A stretch of DNA of 63,760 nucleotides, taken from the NCBI GenBank assembly GCA_900073065.1, contig FJOG01000088.1, positions 5,080 to 68,839 of the forward strand, given 5' to 3'. A program made the position numbers and the translations under genes. Below are positions 55,977 to 63,760 of this stretch, one piece after another. The notes beneath the pieces are model-generated. The model was given only the letters and a program-made list of their open reading frames with translations. It searched no databases and had not been told where the DNA came from. Source of the DNA: Phialocephala subalpina. Taxonomy: Eukaryota > Ascomycota > Leotiomycetes > Helotiales > Mollisiaceae. The stretch's first letter is position 1; each line of letters begins with the position of its first letter.

Positions 55977-56840
55977 TTATAGTGCAGCCTGGTCCCCATG
56001 CCTATGACTCAACACTTGCTCGAAGAATTCTTTAACGAATGGTATCAGTCTGCTCTCATCGTGTGCTGCCTTTGATACGGCGACGAAATGGCTCGTGGAA
56101 CCAAACGCAGACCATGCCTTCTCGAGCCTGACCGTGCCACCATACCGTCCTCCCTCTCCTAATGACAATGGAGGCGCTCGGCCACGCGCAATAGCGTGAA
56201 AGTCATCCGTGTCTTCCTGCCCGGCGATGAACATTGTAGGTACTTTTTTCAGCGCCTCCCAATCCAATACTACCCCAAACACTTCCTCGATATCTTTAAT
56301 GCCGCTAGGAAACTCAAGTTGGGGGTCTGGTAGTGTGATGGTTCCAGGTGCGCCAATGGCGAGCCCACACAAGTTGCCCGGATGGAGGTACGCAAAACGA
56401 TGCACAAACTGGCCACCGCCACTGAAACCATAGAGTAGGAATTTCTCGCACTGGATGCGTGGGTATCGGATGGTGACTTCGTTGATCATGGCAAGGAGGA
56501 TGAGGTCGTAACGCGAATTTTGATATGAGATGGTTTTGTAGTTGCTCAAATCGTAAGGATCTTGCGGAAGCCGAGGGAACAGAGGGCATAAGATAGCGCA
56601 CCCTTGACGCTCAGCCAAATCAACAAAACTATCCCGCAGGTTGCAAGAATCGCGGCCACTGCCGTGGACGATAACGATGAAGACAAGAGCGCGCAGAGAC
56701 TGATATCGTCGTGGTATGTAGAGGCAATATGAGAACTGGTTGGCAACAATGCACTGCGTCAGAGGTATCTTTCCCACGAGATACAGTTCTTCGTAAAACT
56801 CCGGCTTGACGGTATCGACGGTTACCAAAGCGTGCGGCAT
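55977..56840 (-). CDS. Alpha/beta hydrolase (esterase/polyhydroxyalkanoate-depolymerase-like)
   Basis: An intronless 287-residue protein starts MPHALVTVDTVKPEFYEELY. Core elements are the strand and oxyanion region FIVIVHGSGRDS, the nucleophile elbow GFSGGG (YGFSGGGQFVHRFAYLHP), the acid region FIAGQEDTDDF, and a late histidine in AAHDES. It lacks a signal peptide, so it is probably cytosolic. It resembles bacterial-type feruloyl/PHB-depolymerase-like esterases in layout, but the substrate is unknown. Its promoter is shared with the divergent ACS transporter at 57673, which suggests that imported material is hydrolysed. The regulator gene lies just downstream on the same strand. Confidence 0.82.
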   Translation of the reverse strand: MPHALVTVDTVKPEFYEELYLVGKIPLTQCIVANQFSYCLYIPRRYQSLRALVFIVIVHGSGRDSCNLRDSFVDLAERQGCAILCPLFPRLPQDPYDLSNYKTISYQNSRYDLILLAMINEVTIRYPRIQCEKFLLYGFSGGGQFVHRFAYLHPGNLCGLAIGAPGTITLPDPQLEFPSGIKDIEEVFGVVLDWEALKKVPTMFIAGQEDTDDFHAIARGRAPPLSLGEGGRYGGTVRLEKAWSAFGSTSHFVAVSKAAHDESRLIPFVKEFFEQVLSHRHGDQAAL

Positions 56841-57060
56841 GGTGAAAAGGCTCCTCAAACGTGGGTAGGATTGAGAAGAGAACAGATATTGTCCATTTTC
56901 AACGACACGACAACAATATGTGCGCTTCACTCGTAACAACTAGAACGGCTACATCGGCAACGAGACATGCCAACTAGCGTAAAACTGCCAGGAAAGGAAA
57001 TTCTGACGTCGCAATTCAATATCAGCGTGGAGATCAGAAAAATGTGAAAGGTGGCCGGAG

Positions 57061-57360
57061 TTGCGAAGGAGTTGCGAAGCTAACATTCCTCCGCTAGATT
57101 AAGGTTTACGGTTCAAGGTGCAGGGACCCACTTTTGAAGACAAGCATTAATCGTCAGCACTTCTAACCCCTCAGCCGGGGAAAGGATTAGAAGTGCTGAC
57201 GATTATCGCACTTGCGAAATGGAGCTCGGGTATGCGAAGCCATCGGTAAAAGCGAAAATAAAAGAGTAATATCGATATATAACAGGGCTTTTGTCAATGC
57301 ACTCACAGAACTATCGTTGCTCGCTAGTCAATCGGAGCTGTAGCGTTTCGCAATTGCGAA
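57061..57360. promoter_or_regulatory. Array of TTGCGAA heptamers in a divergent promoter
   Basis: Exact TTGCGAA lies at 57061-57067, 57072-57078, 57212-57218 and 57354-57360, plus the reverse complement at 57347-57353. The last two form the 14-bp palindrome TTCGCAATTGCGAA (57347-57360). A near copy, ATGCGAAG, is at 57232-57239. All lie between the hydrolase (-) and the ACS transporter (+). An ATGCGAA also lies upstream of the adjacent Zn2Cys6 gene (55779-55785). Confidence 0.6.
57148..57205. repeat. Perfect 19-bp stem with 20-nt loop
   Basis: TAATCGTCAGCACTTCTAA at 57148-57166 is perfectly complementary to 57187-57205. The loop itself contains CCCC and GGGG that can pair. It lies in the middle of the divergent promoter. 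Confidence 0.7.
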
Positions 57361-57672
57361 CCTATTTTCGACCACAACACATCTTTGACATCCCTGAACC
57401 TTCACAGCAATTGTAAATCAGGGGCGCCACTCACAACGTCCCTGCAAACTCCAGATAATGAGAACAGGTAGAAGGCTGCGGGGTGTTCTTGGTTGTGAGG
57501 AGACGCAAGCGCCTCAGCTCTTCAGCTCGTCAAATGTTCTGTACCGCTAGCAAGATGATATAAGATGGAGACCCCGAGTCCCATTTGGACGTTATTGCCA
57601 GCCTTCCGACTCGCGCAGTTTTCTTCTGCTAGCCTCTTCTGTTCTCCAATACTGCTTTCACTTCGTTCAATC

Positions 57673-59384
57673 ATGGCTACTTCAGTCGCAGTTTCAGTCC
57701 CTCAAAATAACATCACCTTAGCAGACACGAGTATGGCTCAAGTACATTACATACAGGATCCCAAAAAGTCCGCAGAGCATGAGGAGACTATTGTGCTTGA
57801 ATATAATGACATGACTGCGCAAGAGAAACTCCAAGACAAGAAGCTCCTTCGCAAGATCGACCTCCTCATCTTGCCGCTTGCTACTCTCAACTACTTCTTT
57901 TCCTCCATGGATCGCAACGATATCGGAAATGCCAAGCTTGCCGGCTTCCAGACCGACAACCACTTGACCAATCTTGGTTATTCTACCGTTGTGGCAGTCT
58001 TCTATGCCGGATACGTGAGTCCTCTTGTCACTACTCGATTCCTGCTCTACGAAGGTTTCAGCGCTTCTCCAGTCACCCAGGGGCCGAGAACATGTTTCCG
58101 GTAAAGAAAACCCGGAGTATCAGCTCCAGAAACACTACATGTAGATTCGAAGCTATAACATTTAATCGCAATAGCTGACTGAAGATATTGCAGATCCCAT
58201 TCCAGCTCGTTGGGGGCCTTGGCATCCGAAAAGTCCAACCTTATATCCAACTTGGTCTTGCCAACATCGTCTGGGGTATCGCCAGCATCATGATGCTGTT
58301 CTCGAAGAGTATAATTCTGCCAAGTCTTATGAGAGTTCTGATTGGTGCTGCAGAAGGCATCACGCAGGTGAACTCTGTATTCCTGACCATGTGGTACACA
58401 CCACGAGAGTACGCAGTGCGAACAGGCGCGTGGTACTCGTGCGGAGTCCTCGCCGGCACCTTCAATGGTCTCATCGCATACGGGATCCAGACGAATATTC
58501 ATTCCTCCGTCTTCAAATCCTGGCAACTGATCTATCTGGTTGAGGGGTGCTTGCCAATTGGTTTTGGGATAGTGTTCATCTGGCTGTACCCACCCACTCC
58601 CGAGCTAGTCAAGAAGTTCTTCTCGGAGGAGGAGAAAAAGCTCGTCATCGAACGCACGAGGCGGGCACGCAACACACCCGGAGAGTCCGTCACGTTGAAG
58701 GGTGCTGTGAGCGCGTTCCGCCAACCTCACCTGTACGGCATGTGCTTGATATACTTCTGCATAATTTGGACGGTGTCCGGCTATGGGGCCTTCCTCCCCT
58801 CTATCATCAACGGGTTGGGCTTCACCCGAGTCCTCAGCCAACTTCTCACCGTGCCCATCACCTTTGCAGGCTTCGCGTCGGTTTGGGTTTTTTGCATCTG
58901 GAGTGACAGGGTGCGCAAGCGTGGAATATTCCTGGTCTGTCTGTCCGTTACCGCTTTCATCGGATATCTCATACTGGTCATCGTGCCATCCATAGTGGCG
59001 CCACGTCTTGTGGGTCTCGTCCTTATTTCCATCGGCATCCAGCCTATGGTCCCTCTCGCTCTGACCTGGCTCTATACCAACACGGTCGGGCTCTCAAGGC
59101 GGGCGATGTCGATCCCGCTACAGAACATAAGTGGACAGCTCGGTGGTCTCGCCGTGAGCTTCACCTTCGTTGATCCACCACGGTACTTCAACGGGAATTT
59201 AGCTACTCTGATTCTTCTAAGTGTCTTGATTTTCACCGTCGTCCTTTGTGAGTTGTATTTCGTCACGCAAAACAGGAGGAAGGCGGCGCATAAAGTAGCA
59301 GATCCGGCATGGGTGGCGGAGAACCAGATCAAGTCATATGCGGAGCTGGGGACTGATCACCCTGATTTTATGTATGAGAATTGA
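57673..59384 (+). CDS. MFS transporter of the anion:cation symporter (ACS, Dal5-like) family
   Basis: Two exons (57673-58014 and 58194-59384) give 510 residues. The N-terminal cytosolic tail contains EEKL-like sequence before helix 1. The ACS signature RKIDLLILPLATLNYFFSSM is followed by DRNDIGNAKLAGF. Later motifs include MRVLIGAAEGITQVNSVFLT, WYTPREYAVRTGAWYSCGVL, LVEGCLPIGFGIVFIWLYPP, ITFAGFASVWVFCIWSDRVR and LYTNTVGLSRRAMSIPLQNI. Fungal ACS members import organic anions such as allantoate, nicotinate, pantothenate or tartrate. The intron is GT-AG, and the ATG at 57673 is the start that fits the family. It shares the TTGCGAA-rich promoter with the hydrolase. Confidence 0.92.
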
Positions 59385-59829
59385 TCGGTTTACCGCTGAT
59401 GGGGTGGTTTAGCAATATGGAAAACTATTACTTGAATTCCGTCTATCGCACAACAGTCTCAAAGTGCGTCTAGCAACTTTAGGTGTGTTTTAAAGACCGT
59501 ATCCCTGTTGCCCGTTTTCTGCAGAATGCAGAAGCAAACCGAAGTGTAGTCATCTAGACTGACAACCCCTGACGCCCCCTACGCAATTGAAGTTATTGAT
59601 TCGGCTCGCAACCGACGCCGCTTTTGCTCAGGGCCGGCTCAGGCTCAGGCTTGCTTAGGCTTACTTGTATGATTACCAGAAATCGTCAACTTTTAACGAG
59701 AGGCCTGAAAAGACCACTCTTCCCTGAGCTAGGGATCCTAAATATTTACTGCCTCCTAGTCAGATGTCTGCTCCCTTTCGATCGAGGTAGTTCAACATGA
59801 ATCTGGGGTATCGACAATATCGTGTAACA
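59385..59829. other. Intergenic region
   Basis: No gene. A short direct repeat (GGCTCAGGCTCAGGCTTGC) lies at about 59635-59655. Confidence 0.4.
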
Positions 59830-61947
59830 TTAAAAGTGATCCTGACTCAAGACCGGCGCCTCATTTAATATAAAATCCAGTACCGGATTACCCTTGCTTC
59901 CAGCTCGAAGCGCAAGTCCAAAAGCAGTTGTCCCAATGCAATCTTTCTTCCGAGCAAGCTCCCGTAAGAAATTGTTATGAGACCGATCCCGGAAAGAAGT
60001 GAACGATGAAAACAGACCAGGTTTTGATAAGCTTCCAGAGTTGTGCTTTGGGAGGGTTATTGCCGAAATTGGATATTTATCAAAGCTGGAGTAGTCGATA
60101 GCGCTGATTTTCTCACAAAGCATGTTGAGCGCAAAGACATCTCCGCGTTCTACGGCAAGGTGGAATGAGGTCTGTCCCGCGACATTTTGATGACCTGGAT
60201 TTAGCCCCATGTGCAGGAGAAATCCAATTGCCTTTGACGATCCGCATTCAACTGCTTCATGAAGCACAGAGCGACCTTCGGTGTCGAGAGCTGCGAGGGA
60301 AGCTCCTCCTTGCAAAAGCACTCTAGCAATATTGAGGTATCCTGCTGCGGTTGTCAGATGGAATCGACTTGATTATAGATTTAAGGAAAGGGGGAAGCTG
60401 AAACTATATACACATAAAACAAAGACCCACTTAGTGTTCCACGTGACCACCAACTGATAGCGGTTGACCAACGAAAAGAAACATCAACAGACGGCGAAAT
60501 CCTCCGCTCATCCACAAATCGGAGTGCACCTCTTGAGAACTTCTGGACGAGGCTCTCGCCCTCGAATTCTGCATCAGAGTCTCTCGGGAGAGTAGCCAAC
60601 TCTTTTCTAAATTTTCCTAGCAATCTATCGATCTCGCCGACGACCCATGTCGACGTCGTCGTAGAGTTTTCCAGCTGACTTCCAAATATTCCGTCGAGCT
60701 CGCTGATCAAACCAGCCATGCACCTGCATTCGAGTGGCGACCCTACCGCACCACCTTCGGGTAAGGTTGCCATGAATATCTCGAGGCGCGATTCAAGATG
60801 CATCTGAGTGCGCGTGTGAGCCGCCATTTTCTCGATAAATTGGATATTCTGTGGGTGGACGAAGATTTCGTTGATCCTGCAGTCAAACACGATACACGCC
60901 TCCCAAACTCTCCGAAGCTCGTCGAGATTTGTGGTGTTTTGTCTATTCCGCATAACAGATAGCGTGAGTAGAGAAAGAGGCGAAGAGCGTGTCCCTTCGT
61001 GGGCAGTGGCATCGCGGAAAAGATTAACGCCGGGAACATCCCCAAGTATTTTGGCATATTGGGTCGCTATCTACTAATTCTTAGAAGGCATATTTCTGCA
61101 AAATAAAGTATTCGAGGAGCTTGCGGGTACTACCCCATGAACAAATGCTAGAAAAAATGGAAAATAAATAAATTATACGTACTTTTGGCTTCATAGATTT
61201 GAGGGACAGAGGGGTTACATCAAACATAATTCCGGAATCAAAGTAGAGTTCCATCGCTAAAGAGGTTCGGTTCCATAGTGCGCATTTCCAGCCAAGGTCT
61301 AGAGCCATTCGATGGGTCTTGGAAGCGGTAACGTCTAAATGCCCAAGTCGACTTTGATTTATTTCGGAATTGCGCAACGGGTCTGGCTTTGCTCCTCGAG
61401 TATGTTCTCGAATCAGCCAGGTGACAATGGGTACATACTTGTCGTCGTTGAAGTTCATCCTGAGGGTAGCCTCTTCAATCAGGTATTTGCTCCCAGCCGA
61501 TTTAGATAGGATGTCGGCCCCTGCTTGCAGCAGTAGATCACCAAACCAAGCAGCGTAAGTGAACTGATCTGAAAATCCTTTCATATCCGGATTCAGATGC
61601 ATGTTATTTATCCAGACCTGGAACACACTTGAATAGGGCCGTATTTCCACGCCTGGAGTTCCGGATGCCTCTCGAGATGTCGGAAGCAGAGCGAAATCCC
61701 GAAGATTCTTTAGTTGACAAACACGTAGCGCCTCGGGGTAGTCTGCGAGGATTCCTCTGGCTGCCTTCCTTGGTAAAGCCTGGGACTCATTTTCAGCTTC
61801 TTGTGTGGGTAGGCTTCGGAGGAGCATGTAGGCTCGCAAAAATATTTTCCTGTTTTCGTCTGGAAAGCGATTGGCCAGGTCATATGCTGTTTCGTCATTT
61901 TCTATTGGTTTGAATGGATCAATGCCTAAGTCTATGAGATCAAACAC
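59830..61947 (-). pseudogene. Ankyrin-repeat protein gene, 5'-truncated
   Basis: A long minus-strand coding region can be joined across two introns. The first (about 61182-61059) runs from a GTACGT donor after KSMKPK to TAG before IATQYAKILGDVPG. The second (about 60412-60337) links WSRGTLSG to RFHLTTAAGYLNIARVLLQG. The C-terminal part shows ankyrin units (SVLHEAVECGSSKAIGFLL and TSFHLAVERGDVFALNML). The N-terminal part includes DETAYDLANRFPDENRKIFL and a non-ankyrin helical region. No in-frame ATG precedes NVFDLIDLGIDPF; a stop codon lies 8 codons upstream and I see no acceptor site. The gene therefore looks truncated, or starts at an internal Met near 61830. Such proteins belong to the variable fungal ankyrin repertoire. 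Confidence 0.6.
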
Positions 61948-62780
61948 ATTTCGAATGATGGGGCATTAAACGAATGAGCAAGTAATGATTTCAGAGTGAA
62001 AAACAGTGGACTCGCGTCTCGAGATGGGGTAAGGGTTTTCTTCTCGGTCATCGATCCATCGGTTCATTCATCAGTACTTCAACTCTAATTTAAGTATTGA
62101 TTTATTCTGTTTCCTTTCTTCCAAGCAATTTGACAGGTATTCATCTTAAGCTTGCTCACCCATAGCTCAGGCTAAAGCAGCAGTAGCTCAGGTCCGAAGA
62201 CGGAAACAGAAAATATCATGAAAATATTCCCATACTAAACTTCTTGTTTCTGGTCCTAGAGTAACTGATAAAGCTCCATCGCTGCCTCGAGGTATACTGC
62301 TTGGCTGATGACATTTGCATCTTTCTTAAGTGCCGACTCCTATGTAAAGGGTTTCCGGTGATCTAACTCGAGGGCAGTAGGCATAGTACTAGCCGACCAA
62401 GCAGTATGCTTAAGGATTAGGAACTCTAGCATGCGAGACTTTGGCAGATGCGAGATGATAGGGTTGATATTGGCTTGATACACGGTCTGTTATATTTTGC
62501 GATTTTTGTGCCTATATAACGGCTTCGTCACTTGGGGTCGCAAGGAGGCACAAGGATAGGTTGATCGGAGCTTGCAACAAGTAGATTGCTTAAATACAAG
62601 AATCTAAAGCTAAGGAGAAGGAGAGAAAACAGGAAAGAGAATATAGACGTGATAAATATACTTGAATGAGTTGCATCACATGAGAGGTCATGTGACCTGT
62701 CGACTTCTGGCCGTAATAGCCTGGGCCAATTATACCAAGCGTTGAAATTATTATTAAGCCGGATATAGCGCTCCAAATAC
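61948..62780. other. Intergenic region with imperfect inverted repeats
   Basis: No gene. The segment at about 62260-62430 has imperfect mirrored pieces, such as ATACTGCTTGG (about 62293) and its complement (about 62398), suggesting a degraded small transposon. Confidence 0.35.
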
Positions 62781-63760
62781 TATAATATTTCTAATTATTA
62801 TTAATTTTATATTTAAAGTTTTATAATTGAAATTATAATATAAATATTATAAAATTATTATATTTTTATTCGAAATATAATTTTATATAATAATTATATA
62901 TAAATTTGCATATTATTATAATTACAAAGCTAATAACGATTTCCTATATAAATATAAAATCTTTTTAAAATATTAAAAATATTAAAAATTCAATAATATA
63001 ATTATAATAATTAAATTTTATTTTATTATATAAATAAATATTTCGTAAATTAAATATAAAAATAATAATATAAATTTTATTTGTTTATATAAATGATTGG
63101 AAATATTTAAGAATATTTACGAAATATAATTAATATAAATTAATTATAAATAATAATATATATATTATAAAGAAAATAATAAAAAAATATTAAATTATAA
63201 ATTATTTCATTTTAATTAATAAATTAAATTAATTCGATAATTATTATATAAAGTAATTAATTATATATAAAATCAATTTATAAATAAAATAAGTAAAAAT
63301 ATTTAATTATTTTTAAGGAATAAATTTTTTTATATATTAAAAAATATATAATTAATATAAATTCTCGAAATTATTTAATATAAATAAAAAATTTTAAGAA
63401 ATTTATATAATTTTATTATAATTATTTCCTTATATATTAAATTTGTTTTAAGTTTTAAAATAAGGAAAAATAATTAATTATATATAAATATATTATAATA
63501 AAATTCGAAATTATTTATTAATTTTATATTTATATTTTCTAAATTATAAACTTATAATTATTTAAATAATTTATTATTAAAAATATTAGAAATTTCGTAT
63601 ATTATTTATTTAAATATAATTTCGTTTAAAAGAATATTTTTTCTTTCAAAATTTAATAAAGAAAAAAAATATATAAAGAAATTTCGAATTTATTTTTATT
63701 ATTAAAAATAATTAAATACTTTTGATTATTTTTTATAAATATTTTTAATATATTATTTTA
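62781..63760. repeat. AT-rich RIP-like block at the right end
   Basis: Almost pure A/T to the end of the window, with no gene. It matches the blocks at 1-1000 and 20425-21480 and is probably RIP-destroyed transposon DNA. Confidence 0.75.

Noticed and set aside
1..63760. CRISPR arrays, rRNA genes or clear tRNA genes
   Set aside because: No spaced direct-repeat arrays or recognisable RNA-gene signatures were seen. A tRNA scan was not possible, so a missed tRNA cannot be fully excluded.

Overview
The window reads as nuclear DNA of a filamentous ascomycete (Pezizomycotina). Genes carry short GT-AG introns of about 45-70 nt with CTGAC/CTAAT-like branch sites. They belong to families typical of these fungi: Zn2Cys6 regulators, HET-ankyrin, GH75 chitosanase, 2EXR, fungal MFS families, Vps72, Sgf73 and an RRM-PUF protein. 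Gene-rich DNA alternates with very AT-rich, gene-free blocks that look like repeat-induced point mutation (RIP) of old transposons. No species name can be read from the sequence. A class such as Leotiomycetes is possible but not shown.

Region 1 (about 1.3-20.4 kb) is an accessory cluster framed by AT-rich blocks (1-1000 and 20430-21480) and split by another (11450-12260). It holds seven intact genes: a cytochrome P450 resembling the pisatin-demethylase group (-), a CocE/NonD-type serine hydrolase (-), a thiamine-diphosphate decarboxylase/lyase (-), an HSL-type alpha/beta hydrolase (+), a Zn2Cys6 regulator (-), an MFS transporter (-) and a carotenoid-oxygenase-family enzyme of the stilbene-cleaving type (+). 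Every promoter in the set carries the palindrome TCCGCGGA or a one-base variant. I found no exact copy elsewhere in the window. I interpret the region as a self-contained regulon for uptake and breakdown or detoxification of a plant phenolic, perhaps a stilbenoid or a related phytoalexin. A hAT-like MITE lies upstream of the P450, and a RIP-damaged Tc1/mariner element has split the divergent transporter/oxygenase promoter.

Region 2 (21.5-28.2 kb) holds retroelement debris, a secreted GH75 chitosanase with a decayed C-terminal exon, and a HET-domain protein with highly similar ankyrin repeats.

Region 3 (29-51.5 kb) is mostly conserved core genome: Vps72/Swc2 (SWR1 complex), a Jsn1/Puf1-like RRM-PUF protein, a divergent pair of MFS transporters (one interrupted by a run of N), Sgf73 (SAGA), a secreted lipase-like hydrolase, an Ayg1-like hydrolase whose 5' end lies in a perfect 250-bp tandem duplication, and a small mitochondrial membrane protein.

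Region 4 (52-63.8 kb) is accessory again: a 2EXR pseudogene, then a three-gene unit (Zn2Cys6 regulator, alpha/beta hydrolase, ACS-family MFS transporter) whose divergent promoter has five TTGCGAA heptamers and a perfect stem-loop. A 5'-truncated ankyrin gene follows, and the window ends in another AT-rich RIP block.
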